A stretch of DNA of 59,307 nt from Hyphomicrobiales bacterium (GCA_900470445.1 UCAU01000069.1:1-59307), one strand, 5' to 3'. Counted from the stretch's first letter, positions 26,821 to 35,886 are shown. Numbers and translations are program-made. Notes: generated by a model not told the origin, from the sequence alone.

Positions 26821-28145
26821 CCCACCGGCAGCGCCGCTGCCCGCCGCGCACGGAACCATTGCACGATCGACACATCCATCTTGGCGGTGCGCAGGGCAAT
26901 AGCCCACAGCGCAAGCGACCAGATGGTGATGGCGATAAGAGCGGAAATCGCCGCGCCCATCAGCCCGAATGGCGGCGCCAGCAACCAATTACCCACAAAG
27001 AGCACGGCGATGCCCAAGGCCACCGCCGGTAGGCTCGCATAGGGCCGATCATGGATGGAGAGGACCAGCGAGGCCGGTCCCATTGCCGAGCGCACCACCA
27101 GCGCCAGGCACAGCACGGCCAGCGGCGCTGCACCCGCACTGAAACCCGGGCCGAAGAACTGCAGCGCAATCGGCGCGCCCAAAGCCGTGACGCAGAACAG
27201 CACCAGCGACAGTGCCGTCGCCACCATATTGGCGTCGCCCACCTTGCGGTGGAAGGCGCTGCGGTCGGCATTGGCTTCGCTCTCGAACATGTCGGGCATC
27301 GACACGGCATAGACCGCCGACACGCCGAACGACACCAGCGCGAAAATGCGGGTGCAGACGCCGAAAATCGCCAATTCCTCGCGGCCCAAGATCTGGCTGA
27401 GCAGCAGCAGATTGATGTCGAAGAAGAAATCGGTAGCGAGCGCGATCAGCATCCAGGGCAGCGCAAAGCGCCACCAGCGCCGGCTTTCGCGCGGGCGCAC
27501 TGCCGTATCCCGGCCCGGTACTGCACTCCAGGCAATCAGTGTGAAACCGAACTGCACCAGCGCGATCACCACAAAACCGATAGCGGCGCCCCACACCATA
27601 TGGTCGAAGCCTTCGTCGCGATTGGCGATGCCCATGGCGCCTACGAGGGCCGCAACCAGAATGATCGGGCGGAAAATGCCATCGGCGAAAAAGCCGGAAA
27701 ACGGCCGCTTGAGCCCGATCAGCAGCGAGCCACTGAGCATGACCGTGGCGCCGCTGAAGGCCAGCAGAATCACCGGCACATAATGCTGGGCGACGATGCT
27801 GCCGCCCTGCCCCACCAGCCCCAGCACGAATTGCCCGGCCACCAGCAGCAGCACCAGCGCCACCAGGATATGGCCATAGGCATGCAACATGAACACGCCA
27901 AGTTGCCTGCGCTCGCTGCGGGCGCGATATTCGGCGGCGAAATAGGCGCCGATGGTGTGAAAACCCAGCGGCATGGCCACCGCAATCAGGTTGCAGCTTG
28001 CCGTGATGATGAGGAAATCACCCAGGTGCCCGGCGCCCCAGAGACGGGCAATCATCGCCTGCACCAGAAACACGATGCCCGCGCCAAACAGGCGCCCACC
28101 GAAAATGATGGTCGATTGGGAGACCAGACGCCGGTGCAGACTCAT
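26817..28145 (-). CDS. MOP-superfamily polysaccharide flippase (Wzx-like)
   Basis: A 442-residue integral membrane protein with about 12 helices. The N-terminal pattern (SQSTIIFGGRLFGAGIVFLV, then a charged loop) and a weakly conserved centre fit the polysaccharide-biosynthesis branch of the MOP flippases, which move undecaprenyl-linked glycans across the inner membrane. The ATG at 28145 overlaps the TGA of the FemAB-like gene (ATGA), so the two are co-translated. A longer reading to 28442 is out-of-frame FemAB sequence. The stop overlaps the convergent GNAT stop in one CTAG. It probably exports a cell-surface glycan. Confidence 0.85.
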   Translation of the reverse strand: MSLHRRLVSQSTIIFGGRLFGAGIVFLVQAMIARLWGAGHLGDFLIITASCNLIAVAMPLGFHTIGAYFAAEYRARSERRQLGVFMLHAYGHILVALVLLLVAGQFVLGLVGQGGSIVAQHYVPVILLAFSGATVMLSGSLLIGLKRPFSGFFADGIFRPIILVAALVGAMGIANRDEGFDHMVWGAAIGFVVIALVQFGFTLIAWSAVPGRDTAVRPRESRRWWRFALPWMLIALATDFFFDINLLLLSQILGREELAIFGVCTRIFALVSFGVSAVYAVSMPDMFESEANADRSAFHRKVGDANMVATALSLVLFCVTALGAPIALQFFGPGFSAGAAPLAVLCLALVVRSAMGPASLVLSIHDRPYASLPAVALGIAVLFVGNWLLAPPFGLMGAAISALIAITIWSLALWAIALRTAKMDVSIVQWFRARRAAALPVG

Positions 28146-29317
28146 CCCTGGCTTTCTGTGGACACGTGTGGCGCCTGATCGGGACGCGCCTTGGGATTGC
28201 GCCAGGCATCGACCACCCGGCGCAGCTGATAATAGGCATCGCGTGCGTTGAAGGCGCCGGTGCCCAAGAGATAAGCCAGCGGATTGGACGCATAATTGGC
28301 CACCGGCGGCACCGGGCGGATTACCCCGGCATCGCCCACCATGCCCTTCTTGAACTGGTGCAGCCCCTGATAGCCGTCGGTACCGCCCAGGTCGTACCAG
28401 GCCGCCTCGGTATTGTCGCGCAGCCAGCGGATGATGTGCCAATGCATGAAATAACCCGCGCGCAATGGCAGCGCCCGGTCATTGGTGGCGCCATAGAGAT
28501 AGACGGCCCGATCGCCCGCCTTGAAGATCAGCGCGCCGGCAACCAGTTCGCCCTCGTGGCGGATGAAGAACAATTCCGGCCGCAGCGCATCGATATCGGT
28601 CGCCATCAGCGATGGCACGGTCTCATAGGCCGAATGATCGGTGAACTGCTTGCGGTCGGTCATGGCCGTGTAGAGCGCGTCGAATTCGGCCATCCGCTCG
28701 GGCCCGGCATGCTCGAAGCTGAGCCCTTCCTTCTCCGATTTATTGAGATGGTAGCGCCATTTCTGGTGCAGGCTCTTGCGCTGCTCGGCATCGCCCAGCC
28801 GCAGATTGACGATATAGCGATTGGGAAACCCCAATACCGAGCCGCGCTGGAAGCCGCGGGCGATCAGCCGCTCATAATCTTCATTGGTTTCGGTGAGCGA
28901 GGCGCGCGGCAGCACCGACAGCAATTGCCCGCGCTTATCGGCATACTCGGCGACCAGCGCATCGATCATGGAGGCGTGGATAATGTCGCGATCGGCGCGA
29001 GCGCCATGCCTGACGATGGGAGCCCATTTGGAAATGGCGATGGCGCCAATGCCCAGCGGCAGGCGCTGGATCATCATCAGCGCGCCGCCGACAATCTCGC
29101 CCCGATCGAGAAACAGCATCGGCTCCTGCGTCACCGCGGGCCAGCGCGTTTGCGCGAACATGTGGAGCTGTTCCTGGCAGACCTCGTCGAACCCGGCAAT
29201 GGTACGGTCCCATTCCTCGCCCGACACGATCTGCGTCTCGAGCTGAAGCGCGGTCGCACCGGCTTTGCGCGGCGCGTCGGCATCGTCATGAACCAGGCGG
29301 TCGGTGATAGCGGCCAT
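28142..29317 (-). CDS. FemAB/GNAT-like aminoacyl- or acyl-transferase
   Basis: A 391-residue protein with two tandem GNAT folds, as in the FemAB/Acetyltransf_6 group. The segments KWRYHLNKSEKEGLSFEHAG, AGALIFKAGDRAVYLYGATN and WYDLGGTDGYQGLHQFKKGM are typical of the second domain, where FemX enzymes bind the acceptor. In polysaccharide loci such proteins modify glycan repeat units. It overlaps the flippase gene by 4 nt, strongly suggesting that it decorates the exported glycan. Peptidoglycan bridge formation is unlikely in a Gram-negative. AGGA lies about 9 nt before the start. Confidence 0.85.
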   Translation of the reverse strand: MAAITDRLVHDDADAPRKAGATALQLETQIVSGEEWDRTIAGFDEVCQEQLHMFAQTRWPAVTQEPMLFLDRGEIVGGALMMIQRLPLGIGAIAISKWAPIVRHGARADRDIIHASMIDALVAEYADKRGQLLSVLPRASLTETNEDYERLIARGFQRGSVLGFPNRYIVNLRLGDAEQRKSLHQKWRYHLNKSEKEGLSFEHAGPERMAEFDALYTAMTDRKQFTDHSAYETVPSLMATDIDALRPELFFIRHEGELVAGALIFKAGDRAVYLYGATNDRALPLRAGYFMHWHIIRWLRDNTEAAWYDLGGTDGYQGLHQFKKGMVGDAGVIRPVPPVANYASNPLAYLLGTGAFNARDAYYQLRRVVDAWRNPKARPDQAPHVSTESQG

Positions 29318-29410
29318 CTTGGAGCTTCCTGCTCAGAACATTTCTGAGCGGCAAGATAGAGCCCCAAGGTGAGCAATTTCCTATTGCAGCACTACAAATG
29401 CCGCAAAGTT

Positions 29411-29443
29411 CCGCCCGTGGTTACTAAAGACTACCACGGGCGG
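29411..29443 (-). terminator. Strong hairpin downstream of the TerC gene
   Basis: CCGCCCGTGGT (29411-29421) and ACCACGGGCGG (29433-29443) form an 11-bp perfect stem with an 11-nt loop, just after the TerC stop on the reverse strand. No T tract follows, so it may stabilise the mRNA 3' end rather than terminate transcription on its own. Confidence 0.5.
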
Positions 29444-29452
29444 TAAGCAGTT

Positions 29453-30142
29453 TTAGTGGCCGCCGGCGCCGTTATAGATGAACGGGATATGCGGCAGGGT
29501 ATAACCAAGCCACTGATCGGCGCCTTCATAGATCATCTTGGCAGCGACATAGAGGATGATCAGCAGGCCGACCCAGGCGATCCAGCGGTATTGATGCAGC
29601 AGGCGCGCGATGAATGTCGCAGCAACGCCCATCATCACCACCGACAGCGCCAGACCAAAGATCAGCGCTTCGAAATGGTGCTGGGCCGCACCGGCCACAG
29701 CCAGCACGTTGTCGAGCGACATGGAAACGTCGGCAATGATGATCTGGATGACCGCATCGCGCAGCGACTTGCGCGGGGCCTTGCCGGACACGGTGCCATC
29801 GGCGTTGAGGTCTGCATTCTCGAGCGCTTCGGTGGCTTCCTCTTCGTCCTCATGGGAGACGGTGAGTTCGCGATACATCTTCCAGCAGACATAAAGCAGC
29901 AGCACGCCGCCCGCGATCAGCAGGGCCCCGCCCAGCGACAGCAATTGCGTGGTGATCAGCGCGAAACAGATGCGCAGCACGGTGGCGGCGATGATGCCGA
30001 TCAGGATGGCCTTCTTGCGCACCTCTTTGGCAAGACCGGCCGCAGCAAGGCCGATAACCACGGCATTGTCCCCGGCCAGCACGAGGTCGATCATGATGAC
30101 CTGAAGCAAGGAAGAAAAGAAACTCGGGTCGATGCCGAACAT
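29453..30142 (-). CDS. TerC/YjbE-family integral membrane protein
   Basis: A 229-residue inner-membrane protein with about seven helices. MIDLVLAGDNAVVIGLAAAGL and the later ADVSMSLDNVLAVAGAA carry the paired acidic DN motifs of the TerC/Alx/MeeY group. Characterised members export Mn(II) or metallate exported proteins. A charged, acidic cytoplasmic loop (EDEEEATEALENADLNADG) separates the two halves. The ATG at 30142 gives a normal N-terminus; the frame extends to 30262 with sequence unlike the family. A yybP-ykoY manganese riboswitch is often found upstream of relatives, but I could not recognise one here. Confidence 0.9.
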   Translation of the reverse strand: MFGIDPSFFSSLLQVIMIDLVLAGDNAVVIGLAAAGLAKEVRKKAILIGIIAATVLRICFALITTQLLSLGGALLIAGGVLLLYVCWKMYRELTVSHEDEEEATEALENADLNADGTVSGKAPRKSLRDAVIQIIIADVSMSLDNVLAVAGAAQHHFEALIFGLALSVVMMGVAATFIARLLHQYRWIAWVGLLIILYVAAKMIYEGADQWLGYTLPHIPFIYNGAGGH

Positions 30143-30327
30143 ACTGGGTCCCTGGGAGTGCTGAAATGTCGCGCCGCTATAGGCCTCTATCGCGAGGGAA
30201 GGAAGGGCATTTCCCACGAATTGAACGAAAGACGCAGGCGGGCTGGGGCTTTTATGCGTCAACTGACAGCTTGGTGACAGGTTGGGCCCTCAACTGATGC
30301 CATCCAAATTCTCTACCCCGCAAAAAC

Positions 30328-30364
30328 AAAAAGGCCGCCCCCGGTTTCCCGAGGCGGCCTTTTT
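30328..30364 (-). terminator. Rho-independent terminator of the cold-shock gene
   Basis: On the reverse strand AAAAAGGCCGCC pairs with GGCGGCCTTTTT around a 13-nt loop and is followed by GTTTTTG. It lies 40 bp after the cold-shock stop codon. Confidence 0.85.
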
Positions 30365-30403
30365 GGGATCGCCAGCGAACGAGTCGCGGCGCTCCGTCGA
30401 TTC

Positions 30404-30619
30404 TTACTGAACCAGGGTCAGGTTGCAGGCCGAGATCTTGCCGTCACGGCCGCTCTCGAGCTCGTAAGTCACCTTGTCGCCTTCGTACAGGCCCTGCAGG
30501 CCCGAACGCTCGACGGCGGAGATGTGAACGAACGCGTCCTTTTCGCCATTCTCAGGCGAAATGAAGCCGAAGCCCTTGGTGGTGTTGAAGAATTTAACAG
30601 TGCCGTTGATCGAGGCCAT
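30404..30619 (-). CDS. cspA: CspA-family cold shock protein
   Basis: A 71-residue single cold-shock domain. KGFGFISP is RNP1 and DAFVHIS is RNP2, the aromatic nucleic-acid-binding surface. Small Csp proteins bind single-stranded RNA or DNA and melt mRNA structure. AGGAC lies about 8 nt before the ATG. The 5' leader contains a CAGGC/GCCTG hairpin (30669-30683) that could take part in temperature- or growth-dependent control, as leaders do in other csp genes. A strong terminator follows, so the gene is monocistronic. Which csp paralogue it is cannot be told. Confidence 0.96.
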   Translation of the reverse strand: MASINGTVKFFNTTKGFGFISPENGEKDAFVHISAVERSGLQGLYEGDKVTYELESGRDGKISACNLTLVQ

Positions 30620-30668
30620 GTGTGTAGTCCTAATGTAGCCCGAAGCATCAGCAAGCGAGCGCCGCCCA

Positions 30669-30683
30669 CAGGCAACATGCCTG
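30669..30683 (-). promoter_or_regulatory. Hairpin in the cspA leader
   Basis: CAGGC-N5-GCCTG forms a 5-bp stem about 50 nt upstream of the cspA start codon. A regulatory role is only a possibility. Confidence 0.3.
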
Positions 30684-30847
30684 ATGGGTTCTAAACGTTC
30701 GCAAGAAAGGAAGGAGCCAGAGCCGGATCAACCGGCAGGCAGCCAACAATGGCTGAAAACGCCTGCCCCTTGTGACAGCTCATCGTGTTTAAAGCAAGGC
30801 CCAGTGTGTGAACACTGTCATAAGGGCGTTGCTTTTGAGGAGGACTT

Positions 30848-30923
30848 TGGTGGGCGAGCACGGATTCGAACCGTGGACCCGACGATTAAGAGTCGTCTGC
30901 TCTACCAGCTGAGCTACTCGCCC
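30848..30923 (-). tRNA. tRNA-Lys (anticodon CTT)
   Basis: The reverse strand folds as a 76-nt tRNA including an encoded CCA. The 7-bp acceptor stem is GGGCGAG/CTCGCCC with discriminator A. The D-arm is GCTCAGCTGGTAGAGC. The anticodon stem is GACGA/TCGTC around CTCTTAA with anticodon CTT (bases 30888-30890), and the T-arm contains GGTTCGAATCC. It reads AAG codons. It lies between cspA and mscS, with no other tRNA nearby. Confidence 0.97.
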
Positions 30924-31061
30924 CCTGCCGGGGCTTCCAAAGTGGCTGCTCTCTAGCAAAGGGATTCCGGGCTGTCTAGCGCTCAGGCGCACTTTCCTGC
31001 CATCACTGGTTTGCTATTGTGGAAAGAGCGGCGGACCAACCGCCCCAGAGACCGGCAAACC

Positions 31062-31913
31062 ATGACGTTTTATGATGTTCTGCTCATTCCGATAAATTGG
31101 CTCGGCGCCAATGCCCTGACCCTGTTGGCCATCATCGCGGTGCTGGTAGCCGGCTGGTATCTGTCGCGGCTGGCCGCCAACGCGATAAAAACCTATCTGC
31201 CGCGCGCCTATGGCGTGGACAAGAACTTCGCGCCCCTGCTCTCGCAGGTCGCGCGCTACGGCATTCTGATCTTCGCGGTGGTCACCGCGCTCAACCTGTT
31301 GGGCGTGGCCAATAGCTCGATCATCACCGTGCTGGGCGCGGCGGGCCTAGCGGTCGCCCTGGCGCTGCAGGGCACGCTGGCCAATATCGCGGCGGGCATC
31401 ATGCTGATCGTGCTGCGGCCCATCGCCATCGGCGAATTCATCCAGGGCGATGGCGTGGCGGGCGTCGTGGTGGAAATCGGGCTGTTCGGCACTCGCCTCC
31501 GCTCCTCGAGCGGGCTCTATATCTTCACCCCCAACCAGAAGCTGTGGTCATCGGCCATCACCAATCACAGCCGCGAACCCAATAGGCGGCTCGACGTCAA
31601 TGTGAGTGTCCCCGACAGCGTGGACATCGGCCATTCGCGCCGCCTGCTGCTGCGTATTGCCGGCGCCGACAAGCGGGTATTGGTGAACCCGGCCCCGCTG
31701 GTGCATGTGGAGAGTTTTTCCGGCACCTCTGTCAATCTGCAACTGCGCGCCTGGGTGGCGACACCGGATTATCTGCCCACGCTTTATGCGCTGACCGAGG
31801 AGGCAAAACTGGCGCTGAACCGGGAATTGATCAGGAAGGAAGGCGATACGGGCGGCATTACTGTGGCCCCTGATCCGGCCAATCCCAGCCCCGAAACCCA
31901 GGCGGGGAACTGA
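31062..31913 (+). CDS. Small-conductance mechanosensitive channel (MscS family)
   Basis: A 283-residue channel of minimal MscS size. Three transmembrane helices (about 18-38, 65-83 and 86-118) precede the cytoplasmic vestibule. The third, with GLAVALALQGTLANIAAGIM, is the Gly/Ala-rich pore helix, followed by RPIAIGEFI. The beta domain includes FTPNQKLWSSAITNHSR. It opens under membrane tension to release solutes in hypo-osmotic shock. The ATG at 31062 precedes the first helix; GTG and TTG starts upstream look less likely, and the SD is weak. It stands alone. Confidence 0.93.
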   Translation: MTFYDVLLIPINWLGANALTLLAIIAVLVAGWYLSRLAANAIKTYLPRAYGVDKNFAPLLSQVARYGILIFAVVTALNLLGVANSSIITVLGAAGLAVALALQGTLANIAAGIMLIVLRPIAIGEFIQGDGVAGVVVEIGLFGTRLRSSSGLYIFTPNQKLWSSAITNHSREPNRRLDVNVSVPDSVDIGHSRRLLLRIAGADKRVLVNPAPLVHVESFSGTSVNLQLRAWVATPDYLPTLYALTEEAKLALNRELIRKEGDTGGITVAPDPANPSPETQAGN

Positions 31914-31956
31914 CGGGGCCGGCGGCTTCTGCCGCCAGCCTCCGTGATAGCGATCG

Positions 31957-32163
31957 TCAATGCCGGGCGACCTGACGGTGCCGGAAACTCGCAAAGTCCA
32001 GCACGTTATCAGCACGCTCAGGCGTCTCGGGGCGGAATTCATCCATCAGCCCGATCGTCCGTTCGATGATGTGGCGGAGCTGTCGCGAGCGATGGTCTGC
32101 CCCCTGCAGAATCGTCGCGGCACGCTGAAGATGGTCCTTTGCAAGAACGTAGGTTGGCGGCAT
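31957..32163 (-). CDS. Small Arg/His-rich hypothetical protein
   Basis: A 68-residue protein of unknown function. AAGGAG lies 6 nt upstream of the ATG at 32163, which supports real translation. The sequence is helical and polar: MPPTYVLAKDHLQRAATILQ, then a His/Arg-rich middle (HRSRQLRHIIERTI) and an FASFRHRQVARH tail. It has no signal peptide, membrane helix or Cys pair. It is convergent with mscS. A nucleic-acid- or acidic-partner-binding role would suit the charge but is a guess. Confidence 0.6.
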   Translation of the reverse strand: MPPTYVLAKDHLQRAATILQGADHRSRQLRHIIERTIGLMDEFRPETPERADNVLDFASFRHRQVARH

Positions 32164-32442
32164 GCGGTGCTCCTTGAAAAGAATCAGTTTTGTCGAAGCG
32201 TCAGAAAACTGACACAGGCCGGAAGGTGGACCTCTATGCCTTCCCATATATTGCCGGGAAAGCTCGCATTTGATGCAAATGCCATCCTTGGAAAAGCTGG
32301 AAAGAGACCCTGATTTTCCGGGGACTTATCGGATGCAAGCAACTTAATCGCTGTGCACAACCACCCGTTTTCCACCTCTGCCTGTCGCGTCCACTAATGC
32401 AGGTTATAGGATGAGGGGCAATTTCGAACCCGGATCCTGCCC

Positions 32443-33546
32443 GTGCCGCGTCCCAGCCTCGCCCCCATCGCCGCCGCCCTGCCCGAAACGGTGCCGTTTA
32501 CCGGCCCTGAAACCATCGTGCTGCGCAGTGGTGTGCCGCTTCGGGCGCGAATCGGCGCCAATGAAAATCCGTTCGGTCCCGCCCCATCCGTGATCGCCGC
32601 AATGAGCACGGCGGCGCGGGAAAGCTGGCATTATGGCGACCCGGAAAACCACGACCTGCGCGAGGCCATTGCCGCCCACCTGGGCATCGCCGCCGCCAAT
32701 GTCATGCCGGGCGAGGGCGTGGACGCAATCCTGGGTATGGCCGTGCGCCTGTTCGCCGGGCCCGGCTCGACGGTGGTGACATCTCTGGGCGGCTATCCGA
32801 CCTTCAACTATCACATCGCCGGCTATGGCGCGGTGATGCACACCGTGCCTTATATCGAGGACCGCGAAGACATCGACGCCCTGGCCCAGGCCGCCCGCGA
32901 AACCGGCGCCGCCATGGTGTATCTCGCCAATCCCGACAACCCGATGGGGACCTGGTGGGACGCCGACTCGATCGAGCGCTTCATCGCCGCAGTGCCCGAC
33001 ACCACCATGATCGTGCTGGACGAGGCCTATGGGGAATTTGCCCCCGCGGGCACTCTCCCCGCCTTCGATCCGAGCCGCGCCAACCTCTTGCGTATGCGCA
33101 CCTTCTCCAAGGCCTATGGGCTGGCCGGCGCCCGGGTCGGCTATGTGCTGGGCGAGGCCGCCAACATTTCCGCCTTCAACCGCATCCGCAATCACTTCGG
33201 CATCAGCAATGTCGCGCAAGCGGCAGCCATCGCCGCATTGGCCGATAGCGCGCATCTGGAAGGCTCATTGGCGGCGGTGCGGGCTTCGCTGGAGGATACG
33301 GCCGCTATCGCCCGCCGCCACGGCCTGACGCCGCTGCCAACGGCCACAAACTTCCTCGCCGTGGATTGCGGGCGCGATGGCGCCTATGCGCAGGCGATTC
33401 TGGATGGCCTGGCGCAACGCGGCGTGTTCGTGCGCAAGCCGGTGGTAGCGGGACTGAACCGCTGTATTCGCATCAGCGCGGGGACAGAGGCGGATCGGGC
33501 GCTGCTGGATCAGGCGCTGGGTGAGGTTTTGGCGGGGTTGGAGTGA
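32443..33546 (+). CDS. PLP-dependent class I/II aminotransferase, HisC-like
   Basis: A 367-residue fold-type I aminotransferase. ANENPFGP is the HisC-type N-terminal motif, LANPDNPMGT binds substrate and PLP, DEAYGEF has the PLP-pyridine Asp, and TFSKAYGLAGARVGY contains the Schiff-base Lys. Relatives include histidinol-phosphate aminotransferase and aromatic aminotransferases. No other his gene is adjacent, so a second, broader-specificity copy is possible and I give no symbol. The start is the GTG at 32443; the SD is weak. Confidence 0.9.
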   Translation: MPRPSLAPIAAALPETVPFTGPETIVLRSGVPLRARIGANENPFGPAPSVIAAMSTAARESWHYGDPENHDLREAIAAHLGIAAANVMPGEGVDAILGMAVRLFAGPGSTVVTSLGGYPTFNYHIAGYGAVMHTVPYIEDREDIDALAQAARETGAAMVYLANPDNPMGTWWDADSIERFIAAVPDTTMIVLDEAYGEFAPAGTLPAFDPSRANLLRMRTFSKAYGLAGARVGYVLGEAANISAFNRIRNHFGISNVAQAAAIAALADSAHLEGSLAAVRASLEDTAAIARRHGLTPLPTATNFLAVDCGRDGAYAQAILDGLAQRGVFVRKPVVAGLNRCIRISAGTEADRALLDQALGEVLAGLE

Positions 33547-33568
33547 TCTTGCATTCTGAGGGATCGGA

Positions 33569-33687
33569 GTACCCCCACCTAACCTCCCCCTGATAGGGGG
33601 AGGGATCTCTCCACTCTTGGAGTGAGATCGCGTTCTAATCACAAGGCGGTCCCTCCCCCTATCAGGGGGAGGCTAGGAGGGGGTATC
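33569..33687. repeat. Long G/C-rich inverted repeat between convergent genes
   Basis: The arms at about 33569-33605 and 33650-33687 are inverted relatives (GTACCCCCACCTAACCTCCC against GGGAGGCTAGGAGGGGGTATC), each with an inner CCTCCCCCT-GA-AGGGGGAGG dyad. It lies between the aminotransferase (+) and the GNAT gene (-) and may serve as a bidirectional mRNA end. The inner core resembles the repeat at 1150. Confidence 0.65.
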
Positions 33688-33710
33688 CCTCGCCAAGAGA
33701 TCTACTAAGG

Positions 33711-34160
33711 TTAAATCACCTTACGCATCTGCGTCGCATTGACAGCGATGCTGACCAGTTCCGCCGGGTCCCACACGTGATCAACCCACCAGGTGCGGTG
33801 ATAAAACCCCAGCGCGGTTTCCGCAGCATTCACATAGAGCGTGGTGGCGCTGAAGGCCCTGGCGCGGTCTTCGACCAGTTGCCCCATGATTCGGCCATGA
33901 CCCCTGCCCTGTGCCGAGGCGGTGATGGCGACCATGCGGAAAATGGCGAAGCCATCCTCCCGCACATCGAGGCGCGTCGTGCCAATGGGCACGCCATCCA
34001 GCTTGAGCAGATAGGGGTGGGCCTGCGGCACATATTCATCGGGATGGTCGGGATTATAAATCCCGAACCGCCCCTTGGCCTCGAACAATTCCTGCCGGCG
34101 AATGGCGTGGTACGCCGCCCAATCGGCAGGATCGTTTACTTCGATCAGCTCATATCCCAT
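33711..34160 (-). CDS. GNAT-family N-acetyltransferase
   Basis: A 149-residue acetyltransferase of standard GNAT size. AITASAQGRGHGRIMGQLVED holds the acetyl-CoA pyrophosphate loop (QGRGHG) and LYVNAAETALGFYHRTWW is the C-terminal motif B region. A near-perfect GGAGGAAG SD precedes the ATG. It is followed on the reverse strand by a repeat and preceded by leuA, 52 bp away. The substrate is unknown. Confidence 0.88.
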   Translation of the reverse strand: MGYELIEVNDPADWAAYHAIRRQELFEAKGRFGIYNPDHPDEYVPQAHPYLLKLDGVPIGTTRLDVREDGFAIFRMVAITASAQGRGHGRIMGQLVEDRARAFSATTLYVNAAETALGFYHRTWWVDHVWDPAELVSIAVNATQMRKVI

Positions 34161-34212
34161 TGCTTCCTCCCTGCCCCGGCCACGAGGGTCAGGGCACGGG
34201 GAACTGCTATAT

Positions 34213-35775
34213 TTATCCAGCCATTGCGCCTTGGGCGGACGCGCCGCGTTCGATCAGCAGGCGGTTATAGGCATTGAGGTAGGCACGGGCCGAAGCGACC
34301 AGTGTGTCGGGTTCGGCGGCATTGCCCGAGACGATACGGCCATTATGCTCGAGACGCACATGGGCCGATGCCTGCGCATCGGTGCCCCCGGTCACGCCAT
34401 CGATGGCGTAGAGCACCAGATGCGGCTCCTGGCCCACGGCCTGTTTGATGGCGTTGAAAATGGCATCGACCGAGCCGGTGCCTTCATAGCTGACCGAAGA
34501 TTCCTCGCCATCGATGGACAGGGTCAGGTCGCATTTATGGACGCCGCCGGTTTTGGAAATGACCTGCATATCGACCAGCTTGATCCGATCGCCGACCGAG
34601 CCGACTTCGTCATCGACCAGCGCGACGATATCGGCGTCATAGACGTGCTTCTTGCGATCGGCCAGATCCTTGAAGCGCTGGAAGGCTTCCTGGAAGGCAT
34701 TGTCGCCCAGCTCATAGCCCAGCTCGCGCAGCTTGTCCTTGAAGGCGGCGCGGCCCGAATGCTTGCCCATCACCAAGGTGGTTTCCTTGATGCCGACGCT
34801 GGCGGGCGTCATGATTTCATAGGTCTCGGCATTCTTGAGCATGCCATCCTGATGGATGCCGCTCTCATGGGCGAAGGCATTCTTGCCCACGATGGCCTTG
34901 TTGTACTGCACCGGGAAATTGGCCGCCGCCGACACGATGCGGCTGGCGCGCGCCAGATGGGTGCTCTCGATTTCGGTGTGATAGGGCATCACATCGGCGC
35001 GGGTGCGCAGCGCCATGACGATTTCTTCGAGCGCGGCATTGCCGGCGCGCTCGCCCAAGCCATTAATGGTGCATTCCACTTGGCGGGCACCGCCGCGCAC
35101 AGCGGCCAGCGAATTGGCCACAGCCAGGCCCAGATCGTTGTGGCAATGGGCCGAAAAAATCGCCTTATCCGCGCCGGGCACCTGCGTGATGATGTCCCGG
35201 AACATCTTTTCATGCTCGTCGGGCACGGCATAGCCGACCGTATCGGGCAGGTTGATCGTGGTGGCGCCGGCCTTGATGGCGGTTTCGACGCAGCGCTTCA
35301 AAAATTCCAGCGGCGTGCGGGTGGCGTCCATGGCCGACCACTCGACATCGTCGATCAGGTTGCGGGCCTGGGCGACGGTGCGCGCGATGATCTCGATCAC
35401 CTCGTCCTCGGTCTTCTTCATCTGGTGGGCCAGATGGATCGGCGAGGTGGAAACGAATGTGTGGATGCGGCCCTTCTGGGCGTGGCGCACCGCTTCACCC
35501 GCCCGATCAATATCGGCGGTGATGGCCCGAGCCAACCCGGCCACGGTGGCGCGCTTGACCTGCTTGGCGACGGCGACGACGGCCTCGAAGTCACCATTGG
35601 ACGCAATGGGGAAGCCGGCTTCGATAATGTCGACGCCCATCTCGTCGAGGGCCTCGGCGACCTGCAGCTTTTCTTCAAGCGTCATGGTGGCGCCGGGCGA
35701 TTGTTCGCCGTCGCGCAAAGTGGTGTCGAAAATGAAGACGCGGTCTTTATTGCTGTCGGTCGTGGGGGCGGTCAT
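34213..35775 (-). CDS. leuA: 2-isopropylmalate synthase
   Basis: A 520-residue enzyme catalysing the first committed step of leucine synthesis (acetyl-CoA plus 2-ketoisovalerate). FDTTLRDGEQSPG is the catalytic start of the DRE-TIM barrel and SAHCHNDLGLAVAN holds the metal-binding HxH. The C-terminal third is the LeuA dimerisation/regulatory domain, which binds leucine for feedback inhibition. The ATG at 35775 with AGGA upstream removes 17 unlikely residues. A Leu-rich 41-codon ORF lies 111 bp upstream on the same strand and suggests attenuation control. Confidence 0.95.
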   Translation of the reverse strand: MTAPTTDSNKDRVFIFDTTLRDGEQSPGATMTLEEKLQVAEALDEMGVDIIEAGFPIASNGDFEAVVAVAKQVKRATVAGLARAITADIDRAGEAVRHAQKGRIHTFVSTSPIHLAHQMKKTEDEVIEIIARTVAQARNLIDDVEWSAMDATRTPLEFLKRCVETAIKAGATTINLPDTVGYAVPDEHEKMFRDIITQVPGADKAIFSAHCHNDLGLAVANSLAAVRGGARQVECTINGLGERAGNAALEEIVMALRTRADVMPYHTEIESTHLARASRIVSAAANFPVQYNKAIVGKNAFAHESGIHQDGMLKNAETYEIMTPASVGIKETTLVMGKHSGRAAFKDKLRELGYELGDNAFQEAFQRFKDLADRKKHVYDADIVALVDDEVGSVGDRIKLVDMQVISKTGGVHKCDLTLSIDGEESSVSYEGTGSVDAIFNAIKQAVGQEPHLVLYAIDGVTGGTDAQASAHVRLEHNGRIVSGNAAEPDTLVASARAYLNAYNRLLIERGASAQGAMAG

Positions 35776-35886
35776 TGCTCGTTTTCCTATCGGCGGCCCA
35801 GAGTCGTGGCTCTGCAGGCCGGACATTTACTGTTCGGCTGATGGCGTTATCCCCTGACGACCCGCTCGGTTCCGAGCTGCCGGTGA
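35776..35886 (-). promoter_or_regulatory. Putative leuA attenuator region
   Basis: Reading the reverse strand, CCCCTGA at the end of the leader ORF can pair with TCAGGGG about 30 nt later, enclosing a GCTCG-GAAC-CGAGC hairpin. The overlapping ATCAG/CTGAT pair is a competing structure. No T tract follows, so simple Rho-independent attenuation is not shown; control of Rho access or of leuA translation is possible. Confidence 0.4.

Noticed and set aside
30143..30327. A yybP-ykoY-type manganese riboswitch upstream of the TerC gene
   Set aside because: I looked because relatives often have one, but could not find the conserved loop sequences.
34075..35841. A 588-codon forward ORF across leuA
   Set aside because: It is antisense to the unmistakable leuA and has no recognisable motif.
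35776..35886. A classical Rho-independent attenuator before leuA
   Set aside because: Stems are present but no T tract follows, so that specific mechanism is not claimed.
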